A DNA stretch of 64,000 bases from Pseudomonas antarctica. Lineage in GTDB: Bacteria; Pseudomonadota; Gammaproteobacteria; Pseudomonadales; Pseudomonadaceae. Shown one piece after another: positions 16,892 to 26,050 of the stretch. The notes beneath the pieces are model-generated. The model saw only the letters and a list, made by a program, of their open reading frames with translations. It searched no databases and was not told the origin of the DNA. Both the position numbers and the translations under genes were made by a program. Within the stretch, counting starts at the first letter, position 1. Each line of letters begins with the position of its first letter. The stretch spans positions 1,674,001 through 1,738,000 of the forward strand of contig NZ_CP015600.1 in NCBI RefSeq assembly GCF_001647715.1. Reading direction: 5' to 3'.

Positions 16892-18040
16892 ATGAGCAGC
16901 ACCTTTTTCATACCCGCCGTCAACATCATGGGCACCGACTGCCTCGACGAAGCCATGACCGCCATCCGCAACTACGGCTTTCGCAAGGCGCTGATCGTCA
17001 CCGACGCGGGTCTCGCCAAGGCCGGCGTGGCCAGCATGATCGCCGAGAAGCTGGCGATGCAGGATATCGACTCGGTGATTTACGACGGCGCCAAAGCTAA
17101 CCCCAATGTGGAGAACGTCGAGAAAGGCCTGGTGTTGCTGGAAGCAAATGCCTGTGATTTCGTCGTGTCGCTGGGCGGCGGTTCGCCCCATGACTGCGCC
17201 AAGGGGATCGCGCTGTGCGCCACCAATGGCGGGCATATCGGCGACTACGAAGGTGTCGATCAGTCCAGTAAGCCGCAACTGCCACTGGTGGCCATCAACA
17301 CCACCGCCGGCACCGCCAGCGAGATGACCCGCTTCTGCATCATCACCGACGAAACCCGCCACGTGAAAATGGCCATCGTCGACCGCAACGTCACGCCACT
17401 GCTGTCGGTCAACGACCCGGCGCTGATGGTCGGCATGCCCAAGGGCCTCACCGCCGCCACCGGCATGGACGCCTTGACCCATGCCATCGAAGCCTACGTG
17501 TCCACCGCTGCCACGCCGATCACCGACGCCTGCGCGATCAAGGCCATCGAACTGATCAGCGCCAACCTGCGCCTGGCGGTGCACGATGGCACCGACAAGG
17601 CTGCACGGGAAAACATGGCCTATGCGCAATTTCTTGCCGGGATGGCGTTCAACAATGCCTCCCTGGGTTTTGTGCACGCCATGGCCCACCAACTCGGCGG
17701 CCTGTACGACTTGCCCCACGGCGTGTGCAACGCGGTGCTGCTGCCGCATGTACAAAGCTTCAACGCCAGTGTCAGCGCCGAACGCTTGAGCGACGTGGCG
17801 CGTGCATTGGGCGCCGATATCAAGGGCATTACTCCGGAAGAGGGCGCCCAGGCGGCTATCGCCGCCATTCGCACGTTGGCCCAGGATGTCGAGATTCCGG
17901 CCGGGCTGCGCGAGCTGGGCGCCAAGCTGCAGGACATTCCGCTGCTGGCGACCAATGCGTTGAAGGATGCCTGTGGCCTGACCAACCCACGGCGGGCCGA
18001 TCAGCGTCAGATTGAGGAGATCTTTCGCAGCGCGTTCTAA
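16892..18040 (+). CDS. Iron-containing alcohol dehydrogenase
   Basis: 382 residues, the standard length for group III Fe-ADHs. Visible are the NAD-binding '[15 protein letters not shown]', '[14 protein letters not shown]', and the iron-ligand segments '[18 protein letters not shown]' and '[18 protein letters not shown]' (split in the fold). It is closest in style to YiaY / AdhB (Zymomonas ADH II) / DhaT enzymes, which interconvert short alcohols and aldehydes. It appears to be transcribed alone or with the short-chain NAD-binding gene 92 bases downstream. Confidence 0.92.
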   Translation: MSSTFFIPAVNIMGTDCLDEAMTAIRNYGFRKALIVTDAGLAKAGVASMIAEKLAMQDIDSVIYDGAKANPNVENVEKGLVLLEANACDFVVSLGGGSPHDCAKGIALCATNGGHIGDYEGVDQSSKPQLPLVAINTTAGTASEMTRFCIITDETRHVKMAIVDRNVTPLLSVNDPALMVGMPKGLTAATGMDALTHAIEAYVSTAATPITDACAIKAIELISANLRLAVHDGTDKAARENMAYAQFLAGMAFNNASLGFVHAMAHQLGGLYDLPHGVCNAVLLPHVQSFNASVSAERLSDVARALGADIKGITPEEGAQAAIAAIRTLAQDVEIPAGLRELGAKLQDIPLLATNALKDACGLTNPRRADQRQIEEIFRSAF

Positions 18041-18132
18041 AAGGAGCAGTCGCATGCTGCAAGCGTTAAGCTACGAGCTGAACTGCATTCAACTTGAGCA
18101 TGAAGCTTGCGGCTTGCCGCTGAGGTCCCCCA

Positions 18133-18807
18133 ATGAGAGTTCTCCTATTCGGCGCCACCGGCATGGTCGGCCAAGGCGTGCTGCGCGAGTGCCTGCTGGC
18201 GGCTGACGTCCAGGAAGTCGTCGCCGTCGGCCGCACCCCGTTGACCCAGGAGCACGGCAAGCTGCACCAGGTGTTGCACAGCGATATGCTGGATTTCCAG
18301 CCCCTGGAAAACTTGCTGCAAGGGTTTGACGCGTGCTTTTTTTGCCTCGGCGTTTCGTCGGCAGGCATGAATGAAACCCGGTACACCCACCTCACTTATG
18401 ATCTGACGCTGGTCGCCGCCAGTACCCTGGCGCGGCTCAACCCGCAAATGACGTTTATCTACGTGTCCGGTGCCGGCACCGACAGCTCCGAGGCAGGCAA
18501 GTCGATGTGGGCGCGTATCAAAGGCAAGACAGAAAACGCCTTGCTGCGTCTGCCGTTCAAGGCGGTGTACCTGTTTCGGCCGGGGGTTATCCAGCCCTTG
18601 CATGGCGTGCGCTCGAAGACGCCGTTGTACCAAGCCTTCTATACCGTGCTCGGGCCGTTGCTCTCGTTTGTGCGTCGCGCCAAGCCAGGCTGGGTGGTAA
18701 GCACCGAGACCGTTGGCCAGGCCATGTTGGCGGCGGTGCGCCACGGCGCGCCGCATGCAGTGGTGGAACAGGCGCAGATCAATCGCTTGGCCTCCGAGCG
18801 TCTCTGA
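18133..18807 (+). CDS. NAD(P)-binding epimerase-like protein
   Basis: 224 residues of the atypical short-chain dehydrogenase type. The nucleotide loop is 'VLLFGATGMVGQGVLREC'. Later segments include 'FFCLGVSSAGMNE', 'FIYVSGAGTD' and 'ENALLRLPFKAVYLFRPG' (the last split). There is no YxxxK catalytic motif in the classic place, so it may be a NAD(P)-dependent reductase or a regulatory member. The stop TGA overlaps the ATG of the following LysR gene by one base. The 92 bases upstream contain AAGCTT/GCAAGC-rich degenerate repeats. Confidence 0.75.
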   Translation: MRVLLFGATGMVGQGVLRECLLAADVQEVVAVGRTPLTQEHGKLHQVLHSDMLDFQPLENLLQGFDACFFCLGVSSAGMNETRYTHLTYDLTLVAASTLARLNPQMTFIYVSGAGTDSSEAGKSMWARIKGKTENALLRLPFKAVYLFRPGVIQPLHGVRSKTPLYQAFYTVLGPLLSFVRRAKPGWVVSTETVGQAMLAAVRHGAPHAVVEQAQINRLASERL

Positions 18808-19736
18808 TGTTGCACAAGAGCCTGGTGCGTCGCCTGGACCTGATCACCTTGCAACTGTTCGTTGCGGTGTTCGAAGAAGGCACGCTGACCCGCGCGGCTG
18901 CCCGTGAAGCCATTGCGGTCTCGGCGGCGAGCAAGCGCCTGATGGAGTTGGAACAGGTACTGGGCGTGAGTTTGTTTGTGCGTCGCGCCAAGGGGATGGA
19001 CCTGACCGCTGCGGGCGAAACCCTGTTACACCATGCGCGGCAGATGCTGTTCAACGTCGAAAAAATGGGCCTGGAACTGGGTGAACATAGCCACGGCGTG
19101 CGCGGTTATGTGCGGATGCTGGCGAATCTGTCGGCGATCATTCAGTTCCTTCCAGAGGACCTGCGCGATTTTTCCGCACGGCACCCCGAAGTGAAAACCG
19201 ACCTGGAAGAGCGCCCCAGCAATGGCGTGGTGCAAGGCGTGCTGGATGGGGTCGCGGACCTGGGGATTTGCTCCAGTGACACCGACACCAAAGACCTGCC
19301 CTGCGTGCTTTATCGCCACGACAAACTGGTGGTGCTGATGCCGTCGGATCATCCGTTGGCCACACGCCAGACCTTGGCATTCGCTGAAACCCTCGACAGC
19401 GATTACGTCGGCCTGCATGCCGCCAGCTCCATCAATATGCGCACCCACGCCGCCGCACGCGAGGCGGGCAAGATGCTGCGCCTGCGCATCCATGTGCCGG
19501 GGTTTGATGCGATGTGCCGGATGGTCCAGGCGAATATGGGCATCGGCATCCTCCCGCAAAAGGCCTATGAGCTGTTTGGTCGTGCGTTGGGGTTGCACGC
19601 CGTGCCGCTGACGGATACCTGGTCGGATCGCCGCTTGATCGTGGTGGTGCGCGATGAGGCGCAGTTGTCGCCGGTCAGTCGGTTACTGTTCGATTATCTG
19701 AGTGTTCGTGTTTCGCGAACGCTCCTTGCCAACTGA
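18807..19736 (+). CDS. LysR-family transcriptional regulator
   Basis: 309 residues. The helix-turn-helix is at the N-terminus ('LDLITLQLFVAVFEEGTLTRAAAREAIAVSAASKRL', split), then a type-2 periplasmic-binding-like effector domain. ATG 18807 shares one base with the upstream stop. Upstream extension of this frame through the preceding gene is not coding. It points the same way as the CoA-transferase operon that begins 68 bases later and may control it. Confidence 0.88.
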   Translation: MLHKSLVRRLDLITLQLFVAVFEEGTLTRAAAREAIAVSAASKRLMELEQVLGVSLFVRRAKGMDLTAAGETLLHHARQMLFNVEKMGLELGEHSHGVRGYVRMLANLSAIIQFLPEDLRDFSARHPEVKTDLEERPSNGVVQGVLDGVADLGICSSDTDTKDLPCVLYRHDKLVVLMPSDHPLATRQTLAFAETLDSDYVGLHAASSINMRTHAAAREAGKMLRLRIHVPGFDAMCRMVQANMGIGILPQKAYELFGRALGLHAVPLTDTWSDRRLIVVVRDEAQLSPVSRLLFDYLSVRVSRTLLAN

Positions 19737-19804
19737 CGGTTGGATTTATCGTCCCCTTGTCCTCTAGCCTTGGTCGCACATTCCAAGAATAAGAGGCACA
19801 CCCC

Positions 19805-20998
19805 ATGACGGCTCCGTTGAGCGGTATCAAGGTGATCGAGATCGGCACCCTGATTGCCGCGCCGTTCGCCGCCCGGCTGATGGCCGAGTTTGGCGCCGAA
19901 GTGATCAAGATCGAAGCCATGGGCCAGGGCGACCCGCTTCGCAAATGGCGAAAGCTGCACGAAGGCACGTCGCTGTGGTGGTACCTGCAATCGCGCAACA
20001 AGAAGTCCCTGGCGCTGGACCTCAAGTCCCCTGAAGGCCTGGGCTTGATCAAGCAACTGCTCGGTGACGCCGACGTGCTGATCGAAAACCTGCGCCCCGG
20101 CGGCCTGGAAAAGCTCGGCCTGGGCTGGGACGTGTTGCACGCCCTCAACCCCAAGCTGACCCTGGTGCGTATCTCCGGCTACGGCCAGACGGGCCCTTAT
20201 CGCGACCGCCCGGGCTTTGGTGCCATCGGCGAGGCGATGGGCGGCATCCGCTACACCACCGGCAACCCGGATTCGCCTCCGGCGCGGGTGGGTGTGAGCC
20301 TGGGCGATTCCCTCGCGTCACTGCACGGTGTGATTGGCGCGTTGATGTCGCTGCTGCGGGTCAAGACCGGGCAGGGCGACGGGCAGATTGTCGATGTGTC
20401 GCTGGCCGAAAGTGTGTTCAACCTGATGGAAAGCCTGGTGCCCGAATACGACATGCTCGGCCATGTGCGTGAGCGCAGCGGCGGCGCCTTGCCCGGCATT
20501 GCGCCGTCCAATACCTACCTGACCGCCGACGGCGCATATGTGGTAATCGCCGGTAACAGCGACCCGATCTACAAGCGCCTGATGCATACCATTGGCCGCG
20601 CCGACCTGGCCGAAGCGCCCGAATTCGCCCACAACGATGGTCGCGCAGCCAAAAGTGGCTTGCTCGATGCGGCAATCACCCACTGGACCAGCAGCCAGCC
20701 CATCGACCAGGTGCTCAGTGCCTTGCAAGCCGCTGAAGTGCCGGCCGGGCGTATCTATTCAGTGGCTGATATCGTCAGCGACCCGCACTACCAGGCGCGC
20801 GACATGCTGCTCAATGCCGAACTGCCCGGTGGCGTTTCAGTGAAGATGCCCGGCATTGTGCCCAAGCTTTCCGAAACCCCTGGCGCCGTGAACTGGCAGG
20901 GCCCGACGCTTGGCCAGCACACTGACGACATCCTCGCTGGCCTCGGCCTGACAGACGCTGATATCCAACGCCTGAAAACCTCGGGAGTGGTGCAATGA
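19805..20998 (+). CDS. CaiB/BaiF-family CoA-transferase
   Basis: 397 residues, full length for a class III CoA-transferase. Recognised by 'LSGIKVIEIGTLIAAPFAARLMAEFGAEVIKIE' (split), 'NKKSLALDLKSPEG', 'RISGYGQTGPY', and the region 'ARVGVSLGDSLASLHG', where the acyl-carrying Asp is expected. The last four bases overlap the start of an HMG-CoA-lyase-like gene. It probably activates an organic acid as its CoA ester for the lyase, using a donor such as succinyl-CoA; the acid is not identifiable from sequence. Confidence 0.9.
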   Translation: MTAPLSGIKVIEIGTLIAAPFAARLMAEFGAEVIKIEAMGQGDPLRKWRKLHEGTSLWWYLQSRNKKSLALDLKSPEGLGLIKQLLGDADVLIENLRPGGLEKLGLGWDVLHALNPKLTLVRISGYGQTGPYRDRPGFGAIGEAMGGIRYTTGNPDSPPARVGVSLGDSLASLHGVIGALMSLLRVKTGQGDGQIVDVSLAESVFNLMESLVPEYDMLGHVRERSGGALPGIAPSNTYLTADGAYVVIAGNSDPIYKRLMHTIGRADLAEAPEFAHNDGRAAKSGLLDAAITHWTSSQPIDQVLSALQAAEVPAGRIYSVADIVSDPHYQARDMLLNAELPGGVSVKMPGIVPKLSETPGAVNWQGPTLGQHTDDILAGLGLTDADIQRLKTSGVVQ

Positions 20999-21936
20999 TC
21001 ACGGACTATTGCGACCCGCTGATCGTGCAGGAAGTGTCCCCGCGCGATGGCTTGCAAATCGAGCCCACCTGGGTCGAGACGGCCGACAAGATTGCGTTGA
21101 TCGACCAGCTGTCCCTGGCCGGTTTTTCGCGGATCGAAGCCGGTTCGTTTGTCTCGCCCAAGGCCATTCCTGCCTTGCGCGATGGCGAGCAGGTGTTCCA
21201 GGGCATCCACCGGCGCCCCGGCGTTATCTATGTCGCGCTGATCCCCAACCTCAAAGGCGCGCAGCGCGCCATTGAGTCGCGGGCCGATGAGCTGAACCTG
21301 GTGATGTCCGCCAGCCAGACCCACAACCTGGCGAATATGCGCATGCGCTGCGAGGCCTCGTTGGCGGCATTTGAAGACATTGTCAGCTTTGCTGCCGACT
21401 ACCCGGTGCGCCTCAATGGCAGCATCGCCACCACCTTCGGTTGCCCGTTCGAAGGCAGGATTGATGAAGACCGTGTGCTGCAAATCGTCGATGCCTACCG
21501 CGAGTTGGGCATCCAGGGCATCACCCTGGCCGACACCACGGGCATGGCCAATCCGCGACAGGTAGAACGCCTGGTCAAGCGCGTGTTGCAGCGCGTCCCC
21601 GCCAGCGACTTGACCCTGCATTTTCACAACACCCGCGGCTTGGGTTTGTGCAATGTGCTGGCGGCTTACGAAGCCGGCGCCCGCCGTTTTGATGCAGCCC
21701 TGGGCGGCCTCGGCGGCTGCCCGTTTGCGCCGGGTGCGTCAGGCAATATCTGCACCGAAGACCTGGTCAACCTGTGCGAGGAGGTGGGGATTCACACCGG
21801 CATCGACCTGCCGCACTTGTTGCATATGTCCCGCCGCTTGCCGGCCCTGCTCGGCCATGAGCTGCCCGGCCAGGTGGCCAAGGCGGGGCGCAATTGCGAC
21901 CTGCATTCACCACCCGCTTACATCGCCACGCTGTAA
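20995..21936 (+). CDS. Hydroxymethylglutaryl-CoA lyase-family enzyme
   Basis: 313 residues. The HMGL-like TIM barrel shows 'VQEVSPRDGLQIEP' (metal/substrate site), 'LADTTGMANPRQV', 'LHFHNTRGLG' (metal-binding His pair) and the lyase signature 'GGLGGCPFAPGASGN', whose Cys is the usual catalytic loop residue. HMG-CoA lyase yields acetoacetate and acetyl-CoA. Close relatives act on other 3-hydroxy-acyl-CoA dicarboxylates. ATGA overlap with the CoA-transferase implies translational coupling. Confidence 0.88.
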   Translation: MITDYCDPLIVQEVSPRDGLQIEPTWVETADKIALIDQLSLAGFSRIEAGSFVSPKAIPALRDGEQVFQGIHRRPGVIYVALIPNLKGAQRAIESRADELNLVMSASQTHNLANMRMRCEASLAAFEDIVSFAADYPVRLNGSIATTFGCPFEGRIDEDRVLQIVDAYRELGIQGITLADTTGMANPRQVERLVKRVLQRVPASDLTLHFHNTRGLGLCNVLAAYEAGARRFDAALGGLGGCPFAPGASGNICTEDLVNLCEEVGIHTGIDLPHLLHMSRRLPALLGHELPGQVAKAGRNCDLHSPPAYIATL

Positions 21937-21949
21937 CGCCGCACCAGAC

Positions 21950-21960
21950 AACAAAAACAA
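21950..21960 (+). promoter_or_regulatory. Possible Crc/Hfq CA motif before the MFS gene
   Basis: AACAAAAACAA fits AANAANAA. It lies about 25 bases upstream of the GGAG ribosome binding site of the MFS carrier. It is weaker than the opdH/tctC cases because it does not touch the binding site. Confidence 0.3.
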
Positions 21961-21995
21961 TCGGGCGCCTTTGAGCAGCCCGCTGGAGAGAAAGC

Positions 21996-23327
21996 ATGAG
22001 CACTAATACGTTAGAGGCAGGCGTGCGCCCGGCCGCGGAAATCGATGCCGAAAAAGCCCTGGTCAGCAAGGTCGCCTGGCGCCTGATGCCGCTGATCATG
22101 GTGTGTTACCTGTTCGCGTTTTTTGACCGCATCAACATCAGCTTCGCCAAGTTCCAGTTGCAAACCGACCTGAGCCTGAGTGACACCGCTTACGGCCTGG
22201 GCGCCGGGTTGTTTGTGGTGGGCTATGTGATTTTCGAAGTGCCGAGCAACATGATGCTGTACAAGGTCGGCGCCCGCCGCTGGATCGCGCGGATCATGAT
22301 GTCGTGGGGCCTGGCCACGGCGGCCATGGTGTTTGTCACTGCCGAATGGCAGTTCTACGGCCTGCGCTTCATCATCGGTGCGATGGAGGCGGGGTTTGCG
22401 CCGGGCGTGTTGTATTACCTGACGTTGTGGTTCCCGCAGCACTTTCGCGGGCGCATCACCTCGTTGCTGTTCCTGGCTTCGGCGTTCGCAGGATTGGTCG
22501 GCGCGCCGTTCTCGGGGCTGGTCTTGGAACATCTCGACGGCGTGCTACAGATGCGCGGCTGGCACTGGTTGTTCCTGCTCGGCGGCTTGCCCTGCATCGG
22601 CCTGGGTTTTCTGGTGCTGACGTTGCTCAAGGACCGGATTGAAGACGCCCATTGGCTGACGCCTGCGGAAAAGACCTTGTTGTCCAGCCGTATCGCCCAG
22701 CATGAGCCGAACGCGCACAGTGGCTCACTGCTGTCGGCGATCCGCATTCCTGGGTTCCTGATGCTCGGGTTTATCTACTTCCTGATCCAGGTGGCGTCCT
22801 ATGGCCTCAACTTCTGGGCACCGCAACTGATCCGCAGCGCGGGCACCCAGAGCCCGGTGACGATTGGCCTGCTCACAGCGATTCCGTATGTGTGCGGGGC
22901 AATCAGCATGGTGGTGATCGGGCGGCTGTCGGACGCCACCGGCGAGCGCCGCAAGTTTGTCTGCGGCTTGGTGGTGCTCGGTGCGATTGGCTTTTTCAGT
23001 GCCGGGATCTTTGCCGACCACACCACCTTCCTGATCATCGCCCTGGGCATGTTGGGCGCCGGCATTATCGCCTCGATCCCGACGTTCTGGACCCTGCCCC
23101 CCAAGCTACTGGCCGGCGCCGGTGCCGGTGCGGCCGGAGGCATTGCGGTGATCAACACCCTGGGCCAGTTCGGCGGCATCGTCAGCCCGGTGATGGTGGG
23201 GCGGATCAAGGACCTCACCGGCAGCACGACCCCGGCGCTGTATATGATCGGCGTGTGCGCACTGTTGGCGGCGGCGCTGCTGCTGTGGGGCTTGCCGCAA
23301 AAGCTGCGCACGTTGGATCGGGGTTGA
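21996..23327 (+). CDS. MFS transporter, anion:cation symporter (phthalate permease-like) type
   Basis: 443 residues with twelve predicted helices. The start 'KVAWRLMPLIMVCYLFAFFDRINISFAK' (split) and 'LGAGLFVVGYVIFEVPSNMMLYK' are typical of ACS-family carriers for carboxylates such as tartrate, phthalate or glucarate. It lies 59 bases after the HMGL-like gene and presumably brings in the acid processed by the CoA-transferase and lyase. Its stop abuts the convergent DMT gene stop in a shared TGATCA. Confidence 0.88.
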   Translation: MSTNTLEAGVRPAAEIDAEKALVSKVAWRLMPLIMVCYLFAFFDRINISFAKFQLQTDLSLSDTAYGLGAGLFVVGYVIFEVPSNMMLYKVGARRWIARIMMSWGLATAAMVFVTAEWQFYGLRFIIGAMEAGFAPGVLYYLTLWFPQHFRGRITSLLFLASAFAGLVGAPFSGLVLEHLDGVLQMRGWHWLFLLGGLPCIGLGFLVLTLLKDRIEDAHWLTPAEKTLLSSRIAQHEPNAHSGSLLSAIRIPGFLMLGFIYFLIQVASYGLNFWAPQLIRSAGTQSPVTIGLLTAIPYVCGAISMVVIGRLSDATGERRKFVCGLVVLGAIGFFSAGIFADHTTFLIIALGMLGAGIIASIPTFWTLPPKLLAGAGAGAAGGIAVINTLGQFGGIVSPVMVGRIKDLTGSTTPALYMIGVCALLAAALLLWGLPQKLRTLDRG

Positions 23328-23816
23328 TCAGCCCGCCGTTGCCAATGCCCGGGCGGGCGTGCTGCTGAATTGAATCAACGCCACCCCGCCCATCAACAAC
23401 AACGCCCCCAGCACACGGGGCGTTGTGAGTTGGCGCTCGACCAGGCCGAACAGGCCAAAGTGATCGAGCAGCAGCGAGGCGAGAATCTGACCGGCCATGG
23501 CCAGTGCAATAAATCCTGACGCGCCCAACTTGGGCAGCAACATCAACGCCAGGGAAATAAAGCACACGCCAAATGCGCCACCGGCCCACATCCACAGCGG
23601 TGCCTTGCTGATAAAGCTCAGGCTCGGCAGCGGTAAACGCAGGGCCAGCATCACCGGCAGCAACACGATTATGCTCACCAGCAGTGACGCCAACGTGGCC
23701 CACAACGGGTGACCGAGGCCGCGCCCGAGGTTGGCATTGATCGCACTTTGAAACGGCACCACCGCTCCCGCAATCACCGCCAGCGCCAGCAAACCTACCC
23801 AATGCAACGTCGTCAT
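23328..23816 (-). CDS. DMT-family inner-membrane protein, YdcZ-like
   Basis: 162 residues and five membrane helices, a half-size drug/metabolite transporter (DUF606/YdcZ group). It begins 'LLALAVIAGAVVPFQSAINANLG' (split), the group's typical first helix. GGGAG is well placed before ATG 23816. It is divergent from the LysR gene at 23885 and may be its target. Confidence 0.82.
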   Translation of the reverse strand: MTTLHWVGLLALAVIAGAVVPFQSAINANLGRGLGHPLWATLASLLVSIIVLLPVMLALRLPLPSLSFISKAPLWMWAGGAFGVCFISLALMLLPKLGASGFIALAMAGQILASLLLDHFGLFGLVERQLTTPRVLGALLLMGGVALIQFSSTPARALATAG

Positions 23817-23884
23817 TTCGAATCTCCCAGAGGTTTTTCTGGACTCTAGGCTATTCGTCGCGCAAATTTAAATTCAAAGTTCTT

Positions 23885-24811
23885 ATGCCGAGCATGCAGC
23901 TGATGAATGATCTTCGCCGCATCGACCTTAATCTGTTGGTGATTCTGGATGCCTTGCTCAGCGAGCAACACGTCACCCGCGCTGCCGAGCGTTTGCACCT
24001 GAGCCAGCCGGCGGTCAGCCACGCGTTGGCCCGGCTGCGAGACGTGTTGAGTGACCCGTTGCTGGTACGCCAGGGCGGCACGCTGGTGCCGACGGCGCGT
24101 GCCCTGGAATTGGCGACGCCGTTGGCCGAAGCCTTGGCCCAGGTGCAGGCACTGTTGGCGCCGAATCGCTTTGACCCGGCGTCAGCCAAACGCAGGTTTC
24201 GCGTGGCGATGTCGGACTACAGCGCGGCCATTTTTCTGCCTGATCTGGTGCGCACGTTGCGCCGTGAAGCCCCCGGCATCGACCTGCAAATTATCCAGGC
24301 CAGCCGTGAAGGGATGGTGGACGGCGTGGTCAATGGCGATATCGACCTGGCTGCCGGCGTCTTCCCCGATATGCCCGCCGAACTGCGCACCACGCCTTTG
24401 TTCGAGGAGCATTACACCTGCCTGGTGGACCGCCACAGCCTGGCGCAAAGTGGCACGCTCGACCTGCCCACCTACCTGTCGCGCCCGCATGTGCTGCTGG
24501 AAATGCGTGGCAGTGGTACCCCGGAAATCGAGCGCGCGTTGACGGCCATTCGTGAGCGGCGGCATGTGGCGATCAGCCTGCCGCACTGGGGCGTGGCGCC
24601 GCAGTTGATCCAGGGCACGGACCTGATTCTGACCGTCTCATCCAGGGGCTTGCTCAACATTGATCAGCAGCAACTGTTGGCCGTGCCGCCGCCGTTTCAT
24701 ATTCCCTCGTTTGCCTTTGAACTGGCGTGGCATGCGCGCCGGGGTGGGGATTCGGGTTTGCAGTGGTTGATTGGGCAGGTGCAGGGTGTATTGTCCGAAG
24801 GCCTCCAATAA
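23885..24811 (+). CDS. LysR-family transcriptional regulator
   Basis: 308 residues. The helix-turn-helix region is '[42 protein letters not shown]' (split), followed by an effector domain of the NahR/NodD/LinR-like subgroup. In-frame ATGs at 23885, 23894 and 23906 are all possible; none has a strong ribosome binding site. It is divergent from the YdcZ-like gene, the usual LysR target layout. Confidence 0.85.
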   Translation: MPSMQLMNDLRRIDLNLLVILDALLSEQHVTRAAERLHLSQPAVSHALARLRDVLSDPLLVRQGGTLVPTARALELATPLAEALAQVQALLAPNRFDPASAKRRFRVAMSDYSAAIFLPDLVRTLRREAPGIDLQIIQASREGMVDGVVNGDIDLAAGVFPDMPAELRTTPLFEEHYTCLVDRHSLAQSGTLDLPTYLSRPHVLLEMRGSGTPEIERALTAIRERRHVAISLPHWGVAPQLIQGTDLILTVSSRGLLNIDQQQLLAVPPPFHIPSFAFELAWHARRGGDSGLQWLIGQVQGVLSEGLQ

Positions 24812-24824
24812 CAGGAACAACACC

Positions 24825-25235
24825 ATGCTCTCAGGCCTCAACCACCTGACCCTTGCCGTGACCGATTTGAACCGCAGCGTCAGCTTCTACCATGAGCTGT
24901 TGCAGCTTCAGCTCGACGCCACCTGGGACAACGGCGCCTACCTCTCGTTGCCCGGTCTGTGGCTGTGTTTGTCGCTTGATCCATCGCGCCTGTCGGCACC
25001 CGCGGCTGAATACACTCACTACGCGTTCACGGCGGATGCCGGTGATTTCAGCGCACTGGTGGCGCGCCTGCGAGCCGGCGGTGTGCAGGAGTGGCGCGAC
25101 AACCGCAGTGAAGGTGCCTCGTTCTATTTTCTCGACCCCGATGGGCACAAGCTTGAGGCCCATGTCGGTGACTTGGCGTCGCGTCTGCAAGCCTGTCGTG
25201 TCAAGCCTTACGCAGGCATGAAGTTTTACCCGTAG
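24825..25235 (+). CDS. fosA: Fosfomycin resistance glutathione transferase
   Basis: 136 residues, a vicinal-oxygen-chelate fold protein very close to P. aeruginosa FosA. Metal ligands are all present: His7 ('LNHLTLAV'), His65 ('YTHYAF') and Glu111 ('[10 protein letters not shown]'). Other hallmarks are '[17 protein letters not shown]' and '[16 protein letters not shown]'. It adds glutathione to the fosfomycin epoxide using Mn2+ and K+. ATG 24825 is preferred; an upstream in-frame extension overlaps the LysR gene. Chromosomal fosA is common in this genus, so this is probably intrinsic. Confidence 0.93.
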   Translation: MLSGLNHLTLAVTDLNRSVSFYHELLQLQLDATWDNGAYLSLPGLWLCLSLDPSRLSAPAAEYTHYAFTADAGDFSALVARLRAGGVQEWRDNRSEGASFYFLDPDGHKLEAHVGDLASRLQACRVKPYAGMKFYP

Positions 25236-25289
25236 CACCAGAACGTGCAGAATCCCTGCACCTCTAAACCGTCTGTCAGAGTCGCGCCC

Positions 25290-25931
25290 ATGACCCCATC
25301 CTTGCTGCTCGCCGTCCTCGCTTCGGGTTTTATCTACGGCATTACGCCTGGCCCGGGGGTACTGGCCGTGTTCGGTATCGGTGCTGCGCGCGGCCGTCGC
25401 GCCGGGGCGGGTTTCCTGTGCGGGCATTTGCTCGGGGATGTGGTGTGGTGCAGTACGGCGCTGATCGCCATTGTTGGCGCGCGGGAAGTCGGTAGCAGTG
25501 CATTTGATGTGTTGGGTGTGCTCAGTGGGTTGTATCTGTTCTGGCTCGGCTGGCGCGCCATTCGCACTCAACGGCGTAGCAGTGATGCCCCTCAGGGCGC
25601 TGCGCGGCATCCGTTTTGGCACGGCATTTTGTTTGGCTTGACCAACCCGAAGGCCTACCCGGTGGCGGTGGCGACTTTCACTGCATTGCTGTCCAGCCGC
25701 GCCGAGCTGCTGACCTGGGCAATGCTGCCGTCCTTGATCCTCCTGAGCTTTGTCGGTGGTCTGCTGGCTTACGCGATTCTGATCGCTGTGGTCGGAGCTC
25801 AGCGCGTACGTACGGTGTATCAGCGCCATGAAATCCTGATCACCAAGCTCTGCGGCGTGATGTTTATCGGCTTCGCCATTAACGCGCTAGCGCACGCATT
25901 ACCGGGCCTGTTTGGCAGCAAACCGGCGTGA
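25290..25931 (+). CDS. LysE/RhtB-family amino-acid exporter
   Basis: 213 residues with about six membrane helices. The start 'LLAVLASGFIYGITPGPGVLAVF' (split) has the PGP motif of LysE-type translocators, and 'HPFWHGILFGLTNPKAYPV' has the conserved NPK. It would export amino acids or related metabolites. It follows fosA by 54 bases; a shared transcript is possible. Confidence 0.88.
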   Translation: MTPSLLLAVLASGFIYGITPGPGVLAVFGIGAARGRRAGAGFLCGHLLGDVVWCSTALIAIVGAREVGSSAFDVLGVLSGLYLFWLGWRAIRTQRRSSDAPQGAARHPFWHGILFGLTNPKAYPVAVATFTALLSSRAELLTWAMLPSLILLSFVGGLLAYAILIAVVGAQRVRTVYQRHEILITKLCGVMFIGFAINALAHALPGLFGSKPA

Positions 25932-25932
25932 G

Positions 25933-25953
25933 GCGACGACGACCGTTCGTCGC
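25933..25953 (+). terminator. Possible terminator after the LysE-family gene
   Basis: GCGACGA and TCGTCGC form a 7-bp stem right after the stop. A run of six T follows, but only about 18 bases later, so termination is uncertain. Confidence 0.3.
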
Positions 25954-25980
25954 ACTGGCAAGTTTTTTCTAAACCTTTGC

Positions 25981-26006
25981 CGCCCTGAAAATTCGAATTC
26001 AGGGCG
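25981..26006 (+). other. Palindromic hairpin in the DUF4142 gene leader
   Basis: CGCCCTGAA / TTCAGGGCG forms a 9-bp stem with an AATTCGAA loop, 45 bases upstream of the DUF4142 gene start. No T-run follows, so a regulatory or mRNA-stabilising role is more likely than termination. Confidence 0.4.
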
Positions 26007-26050
26007 AGGTGTGTGTTCTCGCACCTATTTTTGCCCTGGAGGAACCCATC

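Noticed and set aside
16832..18055. 407-codon minus-strand frame opposite the iron alcohol dehydrogenase
   Set aside because: Composition is that of an antisense frame in high-GC DNA, while the plus strand has all Fe-ADH motifs.
18041..18132. AAGCTT/GCAAGC-rich stretch before the epimerase-like gene
   Set aside because: It resembles degenerate intergenic repeats of Pseudomonas but is too diverged to define arms or a unit.
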